The notes: generated by a model from the letters alone, not told the origin. 64,000 nucleotides of DNA from DAIDHZ01 sp035480255 (GCA_964630875.1 CAZVXF010000001.1:1-64000); one strand, 5' to 3'. Positions 50,617-59,357 are shown, counted from the first letter of the stretch. Numbers and translations: made by a program.

Positions 50617-51612
50617 ATGTCAAATTCTTTCATCGAATCATCTTGGGCAAAACCAGACACTCCTTTTGAAGCGCCCTTGCGTCCACAGACCTTACATGAA
50701 TTTGTAGGACAAGACGCTGTTTGTGAACGACTTGAGATTTTTATTGGAGCAGCTCTAGAAAGAGGCGAAGCTGTAGGCCACACAATTTTTTCCGGCCCCC
50801 CCGGTCTTGGGAAAACAACTCTTGCTCATATCATTGCGAAATCGATGCAAACGCAACTGGTAGTGACATCTGGACCTGCAATCGAAAAACCGGGAGATTT
50901 GGCAGGACTTTTAACCAATCTAAAACAAGGCGACATTCTCTTCATTGACGAAATCCATCGTCTCAGTAAGGTGGCAGAAGAATATTTGTACTCTGCGATG
51001 GAAGATTTTTCACTCGATTTGATGATTGATTCAGGACCGAATGCTCGAAGTGTTCAGGTAAAACTAAATCCATTTACATTAGTTGGTGCCACGACACGTT
51101 TGGGATTACTCAGCGCTCCAATGCGTTCTCGCTTTTTAATCTCTCTTCGATTAGACTACTATGATCCACTCACTTTGAAAAAGATTGTGCAAAGAACTGC
51201 ATCTCTTTTGAAGCTAAATTTGACAGATGATGCAATGATGCAAGTGGCTGGACGCTCGCGAGGGACTCCGAGAATTGCCAATAATCTGATCCGTTGGGTC
51301 CGCGATGTCGCTCAAACAAAAAAAATAACTCAAGTAGATCAAGAAGTTGCAAAAAAAGCGCTTGAAATGCTCGCAATTGATGAATTAGGCCTTGACGAAA
51401 TGGACAAAAAAATCCTAAGCGTTATTATTGATCATCATGAAGGAGGTCCTGTTGGGCTGAATAGTTTGGCCGCAGGCATTGGTGAAGAAGCGCATACGCT
51501 GGAAGAAGTCTATGAACCCTTCTTAGTCATGCAAGGATTTATTAAACGTACCCCGAGAGGGCGTGAGGCAACATCACTTGCCTACAAATATATGAAAGGA
51601 GCAAACCCGTGA
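50617..51612 (+). CDS. ruvB: Holliday junction helicase RuvB
   Basis: A 331-residue AAA+ motor that drives branch migration with RuvA. Walker A is FSGPPGLGKTTLAHI, Walker B is ILFIDEIHRLSKVAEEYLYS, sensor 1 is VGATTRLGLLSAPMRSRF, followed by the C-terminal winged helix (LGLDEMDKKILSVIID, then TPRGREATSLAYKYM). ATG 50617 is preferred to the TTG at 50590 because the family starts near here. It overlaps the SpoIID gene by 4 bp. Confidence 0.96.
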   Translation: MSNSFIESSWAKPDTPFEAPLRPQTLHEFVGQDAVCERLEIFIGAALERGEAVGHTIFSGPPGLGKTTLAHIIAKSMQTQLVVTSGPAIEKPGDLAGLLTNLKQGDILFIDEIHRLSKVAEEYLYSAMEDFSLDLMIDSGPNARSVQVKLNPFTLVGATTRLGLLSAPMRSRFLISLRLDYYDPLTLKKIVQRTASLLKLNLTDDAMMQVAGRSRGTPRIANNLIRWVRDVAQTKKITQVDQEVAKKALEMLAIDELGLDEMDKKILSVIIDHHEGGPVGLNSLAAGIGEEAHTLEEVYEPFLVMQGFIKRTPRGREATSLAYKYMKGANP

Positions 51613-52784
51613 AAAAATGGATATACTCAATCTTTAGCTTAGTGCTAATGAATGTGAGCTACGCCGAGCTAACGCAGTTCGCAGAGCCAACAACCCCAAA
51701 AAACATTCAAATCTTGCTCGAAAAAGACGCATCTGAAGTCTTATTGGAAGTCAAAGGGCCCTATTATTTGCTGAACCCTCATGACGGAACGCGGATTTCT
51801 TCAGGTCTTCTCGGCAAAAGATTTATTGTTCGAGAGCTTGATAACGGATTAAAATGGGGTGAAGAATTTCCAGGAATTCACCAATTCTATATCAAACCAA
51901 GGTCCTCTGAAACGACGATCTTTGTAAATGGTATCCAATATTCGGGAGGAATTGCTGTTTATGGGGTTGCTGGAATGATCCATATTGTGAATGATCTCGA
52001 CATCGAATCTTATGTTAAATCATCCCTCACTTCACAATTTCCAACACCACTTGAACCAGAAGTCTTTTCTGCGCTCGCCATTCTTTTACGCACAGATGCC
52101 TACTATCATGCATCGAAAAACGCTTCTTACTTCTGGCATGTAGCCGCATCAGATACTGGATATCTTGGTTGCGCCCTTGTTGTTCCTGATTCTTTAGCTG
52201 AGAAAGCAGTCGATTCAACAAAACATCTCATCTTAGTTCACCCAACTGGTGGCCATAATCTTCCTTTTGCAACCACTTGGACCGAGCATAGCGCTGGAAA
52301 GACAGCGAGTTACGAAACCATGTTTAGAAAAGATGTTGCAGCGCCTGAACAAGGTGTAGAAGCTCCACATGCTGCTTTATCGAGACTTGAATCCAAATGG
52401 AGCTATAAAATATCCAAAAAAAGTTTCGCAAACCTCTTGGATTTAAGTACGACTCAGAACGTTGAAACGTTTATGGACCCATCTTCAAATAAAGTGTATG
52501 GAATCCGCGTAAAAGATGGTAAGGATTCACATGATCTCGACTTCTTTGCCGCACAAGCACTTCTAGGAAAGGCCAATCTGATTAGTTCTGACTTTACTGT
52601 ATCAGTCAAAGATGATTTTGTCGTCTTTTCAGGATATGGAAAAGGTCATGGTGTTGGCCTTTGTCTTTATTCTGCTTCAGCTTTGGCCCAGAATGGTGAA
52701 AACGCTGTAAAAATTCTCTCTAAATTTTTCCCAGAGACATATCTTTACAATGTCAATGCCAACCCGACACGGTCGTTGAAATAA
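51609..52784 (+). CDS. SpoIID-domain glycan lytic enzyme
   Basis: A 391-residue exported protein starting with GTG 51609 and a signal peptide (MKKWIYSIFSLVLMNVSYA). The SpoIID domain has DIESYVKSSLTSQFPTPLEP, EVFSALAILLRTDAYYHA and the C-terminal GYGKGHGVGLCLYSASALA typical of the family. In Chlamydiales a SpoIID homolog has been reported as a septal peptidoglycan glycan-strand lytic enzyme in division, from memory. It is coupled to ruvB. A promoter for the SRP RNA gene lies over its stop. Confidence 0.88.
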   Translation: MKKWIYSIFSLVLMNVSYAELTQFAEPTTPKNIQILLEKDASEVLLEVKGPYYLLNPHDGTRISSGLLGKRFIVRELDNGLKWGEEFPGIHQFYIKPRSSETTIFVNGIQYSGGIAVYGVAGMIHIVNDLDIESYVKSSLTSQFPTPLEPEVFSALAILLRTDAYYHASKNASYFWHVAASDTGYLGCALVVPDSLAEKAVDSTKHLILVHPTGGHNLPFATTWTEHSAGKTASYETMFRKDVAAPEQGVEAPHAALSRLESKWSYKISKKSFANLLDLSTTQNVETFMDPSSNKVYGIRVKDGKDSHDLDFFAAQALLGKANLISSDFTVSVKDDFVVFSGYGKGHGVGLCLYSASALAQNGENAVKILSKFFPETYLYNVNANPTRSLK

Positions 52785-52804
52785 ACAACCGTGTGTGGTA
52801 AGAT
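52776..52804 (+). promoter_or_regulatory. Predicted promoter of the SRP RNA gene
   Basis: TTGAAA (52776-52781) and TAAGAT (52799-52804) with a 17-bp spacer, placing initiation about 8-9 bases downstream at the 5' end of the SRP RNA. The -35 overlaps the SpoIID stop codon. Confidence 0.6.
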
Positions 52805-52812
52805 CTCCTCTT

Positions 52813-52910
52813 CACCGGGGAACTTATAGAATGAGCAATCCGAACCAGGTCAGGGTCGGAAGACAGCAGCCTTAAGGAAACTGTCTCATGCTATAAGACC
52901 CTCTCCGGTG
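52813..52910 (+). ncRNA. ffs: Small SRP RNA (4.5S type)
   Basis: The signal-recognition-particle RNA, partner of Ffh. The conserved core is AGGTCAGGGTCGGAAGACAG followed by CAGCC. The 5' CACCGGGG...ACTTATAG pairs with the 3' CTATAAG...CTCCGGTG to form the long helix, giving about 98 nt. A T-run (TTTTCC) follows the stem. It converges with mazG, ending 7 bp from that gene's stop. Confidence 0.92.
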
Positions 52911-52916
52911 TTTTCC

Positions 52917-53516
52917 TCAAACACCTGTTACTTTCGATTTACAAAGACGCCGTAAAGCTGTTTCAGCGTCAAATCCAGCAGTCTCTGCCTCTTCCACCAG
53001 TTGCCAAATTTTTTCTGCCAACTCTTCTTCACTTTTCAAATTCGTCTCCTTCTTTTGAGCCAATTTTTTTCGTCTTAATTTAGAGACGATTTTTTGTGCT
53101 GTAGAAAGAGAAGGTAAGGTCGAAGGAATCCCTTCAAAAAGAGAGACTCTCCCCTCTTTCATCTTGATTTCTTCCCAGTTGCGCATGACATCTTCACTGC
53201 CAGAAACTTTCGTCTCTCCGAAAATATGCGGATGACGGCGAATCAATTTTTCTGTAATTGCCAGCAAAGCATCATGGAGAGAAAATAGGCCCTCTTTTTC
53301 TGCCAATTTAGAAACAAAAACAGCCGTATAAAAAAAGTCACCCAATTCTTCTTTCATTTTATTTGCATCGAGCGAATCGATCGCATCGACAAGCTCATGC
53401 GCTTCTTCCAGAAGATAGGGTTGTAAAGAACGTAAAGTTTGCTCCTGATCCCATGGACAGCCATTCGGTCCAAGCAATCGATTCGCAACATCAATAAGTT
53501 TATTAAAAGCATCCAT
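52917..53516 (-). CDS. mazG: MazG nucleoside triphosphate pyrophosphohydrolase
   Basis: A 199-residue all-alpha NTP pyrophosphohydrolase. The N-terminal MazG signature is LLGPNGCPWDQEQTL, with metal-binding EEAHELVDAID and EELGDFFYTAVF. It is a single-domain form with one EExxE...EELGD set, unlike the two-domain E. coli enzyme (263). ATG 53516 fits the family start better than the in-frame TTG at 53549. It acts in nucleotide-pool sanitation. Confidence 0.9.
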   Translation of the reverse strand: MDAFNKLIDVANRLLGPNGCPWDQEQTLRSLQPYLLEEAHELVDAIDSLDANKMKEELGDFFYTAVFVSKLAEKEGLFSLHDALLAITEKLIRRHPHIFGETKVSGSEDVMRNWEEIKMKEGRVSLFEGIPSTLPSLSTAQKIVSKLRRKKLAQKKETNLKSEEELAEKIWQLVEEAETAGFDAETALRRLCKSKVTGV

Positions 53517-53626
53517 CCTAACAAATTTACCAAAGAAAAGATTAAACAACCTGAAAAAAATTTCTTACAAAATGATCTTGCTAAATAATTACAAACCTCT
53601 CTACAGGTAAAATTAAGAGGTGAATA

Positions 53627-53773
53627 ATGGCTATTATTCGGAAATTACTATTAGTTGCAATTGCATTAGGATTTGCATTTGTGATTCATTCATGTAATGA
53701 CCCACATCATAAATCTATGCTTGCTGAGTATCGCACAAAAGACAAACACGAAAGACATCACAATCGCTGGTAA
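53627..53773 (+). CDS. 48-residue putative lipoprotein mini-protein
   Basis: A small frame behind GAGGTGAATA-ATG. It has a basic N-terminus, a hydrophobic signal (LLLVAIALGFAFVIHS) and a Cys in a lipobox-like IHSC, then a short charged tail ending KHERHHNRW. A paralog at 56338-56511 shares the N-terminal RKLLL pattern and the RHHxRW ending. The ribosome site (GAGGTG) and paralogy support real coding. Function unknown. Confidence 0.6.
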   Translation: MAIIRKLLLVAIALGFAFVIHSCNDPHHKSMLAEYRTKDKHERHHNRW

Positions 53774-53892
53774 TGGGTGTAAACAAAAGTGTTGAGACAA
53801 AAAAATCTTGACGATTGATTCGGAAAAGATAGCCATTCGTCACAGATCATTCTCATGACATATTAATCAGTCTGTTTTTTTTCGGTGCAGCT

Positions 53893-54996
53893 TCAAAAAG
53901 GCCACTCTAATGGAGAATATCGAGATAAAGCCTCTTGCTCATTTTTTTCGTTGTTTAATACTTGTCCCAAAACAGATAACGCTGTTCCGCCGGCTCCAAC
54001 TACAGCAGTCGCTTTTAAAAGTCCTAAACCGGCAGCGGCAGGTCCAACAGCGCCGATTCCCCCTACCAACGCCAAACTACTGAAGATCGTGCCAAATATT
54101 CCAACACAGCTGGTCGCGGTAACGGCTTCTTGCTTTACCCTGGAACCTAACCCCATATATAACCTCGGAGTTTCGGAACTCCAAGCAGTTATTTTCTCTG
54201 CGACATTTATATTTGCCAATTTCAATACATATCTAGCCCATTTTATGCAGTTAAAGCGAACATTTAAGGCCTTAGATCGATCAAAATCAACATCGTCTTC
54301 ATGTGTCAGTACAGCTACAAAACGATATTTTCTGCGAGAAGGATCTAGTTCACACCTCTTTTGCTCGTCGATAGCATCCATCATTTTTTTGATCACAGGT
54401 TTTGGTCTTGTGAATGTTTCTCCTCGCGGGAAATTTTCAGGGAGACAGTCTTCTAAAGATTTATAAGTGTTAAAGCTTACGTGAGCTGTTCCACTCTTAC
54501 CTGCCTCAACTAAATGTGCTTTATCTAATCGATGACATCCATTTTCGATCGATTCAATGATGATGGCCGCATGACCTCCCCATGTAAGAGGGTTCCATGA
54601 ACTCCTACCGCCGCCGTCTACCAAAGTAACGCACCAATTATCCTCGTCAATACGAACATCGCTACACACTCTACTTGTGCTAGAGACTAGTTTTGCACCT
54701 GAAGAAGTGGCATTGAAAGACACTCCTTTCGAGGTCACTTCGGGTTGCAGCCTGGATAGATGCTCGATGGCGGCCTCTATCGGTTTTCCTTTTGGAATAG
54801 GAATAGGAATGTTATCGTAACCATCTATCACAGCAGTCCCATTTAATACTCTGGATCTCAAATTATTATCTGATCGAATCACTTGCACGTCACGTCCCGA
54901 ACGGAGCCAACTGTTATTTTCCCTCCAAGAACAAACAATCTCATTCTGAACTTGCGTAGGCGCGTTGTGTCCAAAAATTCCACTAATTAAGCTCAT
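53893..54996 (-). CDS. Putative papain-fold protein with C-terminal hydrophobic pair
   Basis: A 367-residue protein of unknown family from ATG 54996. The middle region shows WGGHAAIIIES (H142), a KAHLVEAGKS segment, a strand KYRFVAVLTH and then FNCIKWARYVLKLANI (C250). A His in an early strand and a Cys at the start of a later helix is how permuted papain-fold proteins (LRAT/NlpC-P60-like) arrange their catalytic pair. A C-terminal bilobed hydrophobic segment (about 293-344, VGIFGTIFSSLALVGGIGA and following) resembles an Inc membrane anchor. No signal peptide. A long frame on the opposite strand is judged a shadow. Confidence 0.55.
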   Translation of the reverse strand: MSLISGIFGHNAPTQVQNEIVCSWRENNSWLRSGRDVQVIRSDNNLRSRVLNGTAVIDGYDNIPIPIPKGKPIEAAIEHLSRLQPEVTSKGVSFNATSSGAKLVSSTSRVCSDVRIDEDNWCVTLVDGGGRSSWNPLTWGGHAAIIIESIENGCHRLDKAHLVEAGKSGTAHVSFNTYKSLEDCLPENFPRGETFTRPKPVIKKMMDAIDEQKRCELDPSRRKYRFVAVLTHEDDVDFDRSKALNVRFNCIKWARYVLKLANINVAEKITAWSSETPRLYMGLGSRVKQEAVTATSCVGIFGTIFSSLALVGGIGAVGPAAAGLGLLKATAVVGAGGTALSVLGQVLNNEKNEQEALSRYSPLEWPF

Positions 54997-55068
54997 CTTA
55001 GTCTCCTGCGTTGTCAGTTAATTTTTCTAGAGAATTTTTTACAATTAATTCAGAAAATTATAGAGAAA

Positions 55069-55347
55069 CTAACACTTGTTACAGTGATCATCTATTACTA
55101 TTGCCTGCTCTGCGCTTTTCTGGATGCCAGCCGCAGCTGCTGCTGTGCAAAGATCAATTACTGGATGGACGATCTCCTTCGAACCTTGTGAGCATATCAT
55201 CTCAGCCCCAACTTTTAATGCTCTATTGGCTACAGTACAGGTTGCATCTATGCATACATCAGAGGCAGCTTTTAGCGCTTCTTTTCTTTCAATTGGGCTA
55301 CCCCAATCGACAACTACAGATTTCCCTTGAGAATTTGCAACGGTCAT
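55069..55347 (-). CDS. Small Cys-rich hypothetical protein
   Basis: A 92-residue protein with ATG 55347 and an excellent AGGAGA ribosome site. It is Ala- and Cys-rich, with Cys in ASDVCIDATCTVA, GAEMICSQGS, IDLCTAAAAAG and a final HCNKC. There is no signal peptide or membrane helix. It lies 72 bp upstream of the putative papain-fold gene on the same strand, so the two may be co-transcribed. A longer frame reaching 55461 lacks a ribosome site. Function unknown. Confidence 0.6.
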   Translation of the reverse strand: MTVANSQGKSVVVDWGSPIERKEALKAASDVCIDATCTVANRALKVGAEMICSQGSKEIVHPVIDLCTAAAAAGIQKSAEQAIVIDDHCNKC

Positions 55348-55493
55348 ATCGTCTCCTATTGTGAAGTTGTTTATGTTCCGGATAGTTAATCCGAATCTCC
55401 CCTGAAGGCAATTTTGAGTTTTAAGCAAAAACCCTGTCAAGAAGAAGAACAGTTGTATCAAAAGAATTTTTTAATCGCAATGAATTACTCTAG

Positions 55494-56018
55494 TTCTCAA
55501 CTTTTCCGAGAGGAAAATCGATAAGCAATAATGCCGATCCGTACGAAACGGGCGAATATATTTTAGCTCTATCTAATGCAGCAGCAATCCTTGGAAAGCA
55601 GAGCACCTATATCTTGTGGGGTATAGACGATTCAAGTCATGAGATTATCGGTACAACTTTTCGACCCAAACAAATGAAAGTAAAAGGGCAAGAGTTAGAA
55701 AGTTGGCTGACCTTTCATCTTGACCCTCAAATAGACCTTCGCATCCGCGAAGGTGAGGTTGATGACAAACATATAGTCCTGTTTGAATTTGCTCCTGCAT
55801 CACATCGTCCGATTCGTTTTCACGGTACAGAATATGTCCGAATAGGCAGTTATAAGAAGAAACTCCACGACTGTCCGGAAAAAGAAAGAGAACTTTGGCG
55901 TAGATTGGAACAGACTGTTTTTGAAAAAGGATTGGCCATCAAAAGCGTGGTAGAAGAACGTATTTTCTCTTTGCTGGATTGTCCAGCTTATTTTCAACAA
56001 ACGAAGCTTTCTTACTGA
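55494..56018 (+). pseudogene. Truncated AlbA_2 (Schlafen-like) domain protein
   Basis: In one frame, PYETGEYILALSNAAAILGK, then YILWGIDDSSHEIIGTTF and KHIVLFEFAPASHRPIRFHG with EYVRIGSYKKKL match the AlbA_2 domain of RecG-like/Schlafen-type bacterial proteins. Its N-terminal 'E..EFK' is missing: the frame opens only at 55494. The helicase-like C-terminal part breaks off after SLLDCPAYFQQ, with a stop at 56016-56018. No start codon and ribosome site fit the beginning (first possible start TTG 55614), so it is a remnant truncated at both ends. Confidence 0.7.
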
Positions 56019-56337
56019 TATAACCCTTTGATTATCAACAAAAATTAATTGTACACGACCTACTAAAACAGATAGGCTAATTTATGCTAAGCATCTTATA
56101 ATGAGGTTGTCAGAATTGTGCATGAATTGTGATGACCAGGAGAAGACGCTGTTTCTCGAAAGAATACGGTAAAAAGACAAGGTTTGAGGAGCTAAATATT
56201 ACTTTTGTAGATGCCGCACATCTCATTGCTAAAGTCAATTAATGGGAAAAAAGAGACAAGGCAATCCAAGAAAAGGCTGGTAAAAGATTTATTGAGTATA
56301 AACATACCATCACTTAAACTGTTTGCGGACATAAGTG
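56019..56337. other. Degraded stretch, no gene recognised
   Basis: Downstream of the AlbA_2 fragment all frames have frequent stops. One frame at about 56033-56081 (PFDYQQKLIVHDLLKQIG) could be decayed remains of that gene. A plausible ribosome site or promoter for the mini-protein at 56338 is not obvious. Confidence 0.4.
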
Positions 56338-56511
56338 ATGAATATCGTCAGAAAACTACTCCTTGCGACATTTGCTATCTCGTTTGCTTTTGTGATTGTG
56401 ACTTGCAAAGAGACAAATCAGGCTCCATCTTATAAAATCCCTGCCTATCCGAACGAAGAATTGATTCAAGAAGAACCAAGAATGAGAGAACGGCACCATT
56501 GTCGTTGGTAA
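56338..56511 (+). CDS. 57-residue mini-protein, paralog of 53627-53773
   Basis: Encodes a hydrophobic N-terminus (RKLLLATFAISFAFVIVTC), a Cys at a lipobox-like VTC, a Pro/Glu-rich spacer (KIPAYPNEELIQEEP) and a final RERHHCRW. N-terminal pattern and the RHHxRW ending match the mini-protein 2.7 kb upstream, with a longer spacer. Position 62 bp before the CPBP gene on the same strand suggests co-transcription. Function unknown. Confidence 0.55.
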   Translation: MNIVRKLLLATFAISFAFVIVTCKETNQAPSYKIPAYPNEELIQEEPRMRERHHCRW

Positions 56512-56572
56512 AAAACAATTGAGATAAAATCACTATCAGATTAAAGTTTCTTTTCACTCTTTGAGGATTATT

Positions 56573-57601
56573 ATGAAAAAGTTCGTGCTGCCATTTATTT
56601 ATGTATCCTTCATTTTCTCAAGCGACAGCGCCCCGCAAACAATGGATGATTTTTTGGTCGCAAATGAGCCAGTAACTTTTATCAGTGATCAAAATGCAAC
56701 TGACTTCTCTTCAATCAATGCAATTGCAAGCGAAGAATTCAATCAGCCTTCACCTATTCTAGAATCAAACGCTAAAAGACCATTGCTGGCTGCAAGCCTA
56801 TCGGCCATTTTTCCAGGTCTTGGACAAATGTACATCGGTGATATGAAATCTGCAGGAATCATGGCTGGAAGCGCCGCTGGAAGCGTAGCCGGCATTTTCG
56901 CGTCTGTAGAACATGAGGACGAATTTAATGAAAATATTCTTGTTCCATGCACTATTTCTTACTCAACAAATCTGTTCTACAGTGTCTATTCTGCATATAG
57001 AGATGCTCGCTTTACAAATGGGATCACAAACTACTCTTTTCGAATGCCGACGGAACAGCTGAGAGATTTAACCTATGCTCCTTTTCAACTAAGCATTTTA
57101 AAAAAACCAGAAGTGTGGGGAAGCATTATTGGTGCTGTTTTGATTGCAAAAGCGATTGGTTATTTGGCTTACCCAAAAAAAGGAGAGATAAAAATAGCAG
57201 CCTCTACATCTCCCTTATCTCCTGCGATTATGCCGGTTCTTTCTCTTCCAATAGCCGTCGGTGAAGAAAGTTTTTTTAGAGGTTTTTTGCAGTCAGCTAT
57301 TTCTGAAAATTTGAATCCTATGGCAGGTCTTGCTATCTCTTCTTTAGCTTTTGGCGCGGCTCACATTCCAAATGCACAGGCCTTAGAAAAAGAACATCAA
57401 TGGCGCTATTATAGTTTTAGTCTTCCTTTAATCACAGCTCTAGGCGCTTATTGCGGTTGGATGACACAGCAAAACCATTCACTCAAGGAGAGTGTCGCTC
57501 TTCATATGTGGTATGATTTTATCCTCTTCTCAATTGACGCAATGACCACTGAGAAAGCATCGATTGGACCTAAACAGTACGCGATTTCGATCCCTTTCTA
57601 A
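56573..57601 (+). CDS. CPBP-family protease with extended N-terminal region
   Basis: A 342-residue protein starting at ATG 56573 behind GAGGATTATT. It has an N-terminal signal (KKFVLPFIYVSFIFSS), then a region with SLSAIFPGLGQMYIGDMKSA, a motif of DUF5683/TM2-like membrane proteins, and helices. The CPBP core carries VGEESFFRGFLQSAI (EExxxR), LAFGAAHIPNA (FxxxH) and VALHMWYDFIL (HxxxD in place of HxxxN). It is longer than the other CPBP protein in the window (277) and unrelated in the N-terminal part. Confidence 0.82.
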   Translation: MKKFVLPFIYVSFIFSSDSAPQTMDDFLVANEPVTFISDQNATDFSSINAIASEEFNQPSPILESNAKRPLLAASLSAIFPGLGQMYIGDMKSAGIMAGSAAGSVAGIFASVEHEDEFNENILVPCTISYSTNLFYSVYSAYRDARFTNGITNYSFRMPTEQLRDLTYAPFQLSILKKPEVWGSIIGAVLIAKAIGYLAYPKKGEIKIAASTSPLSPAIMPVLSLPIAVGEESFFRGFLQSAISENLNPMAGLAISSLAFGAAHIPNAQALEKEHQWRYYSFSLPLITALGAYCGWMTQQNHSLKESVALHMWYDFILFSIDAMTTEKASIGPKQYAISIPF

Positions 57602-57630
57602 CCAAAACATGAATGCTCTCTTACGAAGAC

Positions 57631-58614
57631 TTAAAGATTTTTGCTCGTCTTCTGCGTCAGTGTTGTCCACCAAAGAGAAAATTCTCTCAATAGATCTTCT
57701 GTTGCAATATCTCGAATACAAGCCCCTGTAGCACAAGAACGTAAAATGGGGCACTGCTTCAGAAATGTTCGATTGTATGGACATTTTCCCTGATATGCAT
57801 AGTGTTGATCGCCGATTGGTTTAAATACATTAGCAATCGTTGGCCCAAAAACACTAAAACTTGGCACATTTGTCGTCCCACAAAGATGTAGAGCGCTTGA
57901 ATCGACTGCGATGACAAGTTCCATTGCATTCATCAGATGTTGCCAAGTCGGTATCTCTAAACGCATCGGTAAAATAACGCTTTCTGGCGTTTGAATTTTC
58001 TCACAATATTCTTTCTCTTCTTGCGATCCCCAAACAAATAAGAATGGCATTTTGTACAATTCAAAAATTCTATGGAGAAATAATCGAAGTGTCTCATCTT
58101 TTAACTGCTTATTTTTCCATTTAGAGCCTGGGCAAACCATGACATACTTCTTGCAATAAGGTTCTATACGTTCAAAATCAGAGGCCTGCAACGTGATTGA
58201 TTGCGCTGAATCTATTTTTTTTCGAAAAAACTGCTCAACAATTGAGAGATACTGCAAACGAATATTCCATTCTTTAGGGACAGAAAATCGGGTATTTGTG
58301 CAAAGAATATTTGGCCATTCGCGAGGATTTGCAAATCCAATTTTTCTTTTTGATATTGCAATCAAGTCAATGACACCTGATTTACAATTACCCTGTAGAT
58401 CAAAAAGATAATCGTATCTTTCTCTTCGAATTTCAGACCATTTTTTGGGAATTGCTCGATGGACATAAGGATGAGATTGTACAAGACTTAAAAAATTCTC
58501 TTCAACGACCCAATCGATGTTCGCATTCGGAAACAATTGGTGAAGATAATTCACAACAGGGAAACATTGAATAATGTCTCCAAGAGATGAACTCTTCACA
58601 ATAAGTATCTTCAT
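57631..58614 (-). CDS. Glycosyltransferase family 9 (heptosyltransferase-like)
   Basis: A 327-residue GT-B enzyme. The N-terminal MKILIVKSSSLGDIIQCFPV is the heptosyltransferase start. FDLQGNCKSG corresponds to the acceptor-side motif, YVMVCPGSKWKNKQL to the nucleotide-sugar motif, and IAVDSSALHLCGTTNVPS to the final signature. Members add heptose or other sugars to LPS cores. No lipid A genes are nearby, so the acceptor may be something else. A Cys-rich C-terminal tail (CPILRSCATGACIRDI) matches some family members. 4-bp overlap with the upstream hypothetical gene. Confidence 0.88.
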   Translation of the reverse strand: MKILIVKSSSLGDIIQCFPVVNYLHQLFPNANIDWVVEENFLSLVQSHPYVHRAIPKKWSEIRRERYDYLFDLQGNCKSGVIDLIAISKRKIGFANPREWPNILCTNTRFSVPKEWNIRLQYLSIVEQFFRKKIDSAQSITLQASDFERIEPYCKKYVMVCPGSKWKNKQLKDETLRLFLHRIFELYKMPFLFVWGSQEEKEYCEKIQTPESVILPMRLEIPTWQHLMNAMELVIAVDSSALHLCGTTNVPSFSVFGPTIANVFKPIGDQHYAYQGKCPYNRTFLKQCPILRSCATGACIRDIATEDLLREFSLWWTTLTQKTSKNL

Positions 58615-59357
58615 TCAAAAAATCGATCCAGATAGACTTTTTTTCCTGCTTGTAACGGAAGAATCCCACTCATCATAGTTCCTTTTTCATGAAGATGATT
58701 TTTTTTGCGAAACTGATGCGGAAAAGAGATCTCTTGGGTCTTTGTTGCATGAAAAACCGCTCGACGCATTTTATATTTTGCCCATTCAATATCAAGTGTT
58801 CCAAATTGTGTCTGGATATTTAAAAGCCTGCCATGTGGAAAAATTTGATTAGGTAACAAAATCATTTCAGCTCCATTTTCCAAAATAAAATGTGAGCGAA
58901 TTTTCTCAAAGGCTTCTCTTAAAAAATGACCTTTCGGAACTGCAATGCTTTGAAAAGAGTCTCGATAAAATTCCTCATAATTCGATATGTCAATTGAAGT
59001 TCCTTTTTTCGATTTTTGTCCTAAATCATAAAGAACTGGCAAGATTTCGGCCATGTCCATACGTCTGAGAACCATATCCCAATCCTGCGATTTATGAGAG
59101 CCAAATGAAAGCTTTTCTATGTTTGAAAAAGAAACGCCTTCAATCTTTTTTCGGAAATTTTTTCCAAACACCCAAACGCAGTTGCGCTCTAGATCTTGCT
59201 GCAGTGTAAATCCGGAAGAAATATTGACGGGAATTTCATCGGAGCCGATGCGCAAAAAATTCGGAAAGGCTTCGACAACGATATCCGTGCCAGGAATTAA
59301 ACATTTTGATCCGAATGTATGACTGAAAGGGCGTAATTTTGTTGCAATGTTGATCAT
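58611..59357 (-). CDS. Hypothetical protein of the glycosyltransferase operon
   Basis: A 248-residue soluble protein beginning MINIATKLRPFSHTFGSKCL, with a beta-rich N-terminal half (GTDIVVEAFPNFLRIGSDEI) and a mixed C-terminal half. No motif recognised. It overlaps mtaB by 4 bp upstream and the GT9 gene by 4 bp downstream, so it is tightly coupled to both. ATG 59357 is the overlapping start. Probably a conserved chlamydial protein, but I could not match it. Confidence 0.65.
   Translation of the reverse strand: MINIATKLRPFSHTFGSKCLIPGTDIVVEAFPNFLRIGSDEIPVNISSGFTLQQDLERNCVWVFGKNFRKKIEGVSFSNIEKLSFGSHKSQDWDMVLRRMDMAEILPVLYDLGQKSKKGTSIDISNYEEFYRDSFQSIAVPKGHFLREAFEKIRSHFILENGAEMILLPNQIFPHGRLLNIQTQFGTLDIEWAKYKMRRAVFHATKTQEISFPHQFRKKNHLHEKGTMMSGILPLQAGKKVYLDRFFE

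Noticed and set aside
53885..54466. Plus-strand frame of 193 codons opposite the putative papain-fold gene
   Set aside because: The minus-strand 367-codon frame is longer, begins at a good ATG, and has coherent motifs. The plus frame is low-complexity Pro/Ala/Thr where it mirrors Gly/Ala codons.
55011..55364. Plus-strand frames over the Cys-rich small gene
   Set aside because: They lack ribosome sites, and the minus-strand frame has a perfect AGGAGA before its ATG.
56211..56435. 74-codon plus-strand frame before the second mini-protein
   Set aside because: It overlaps the mini-protein in another frame, has no ribosome site, and does not resemble any family. The mini-protein has a paralog.
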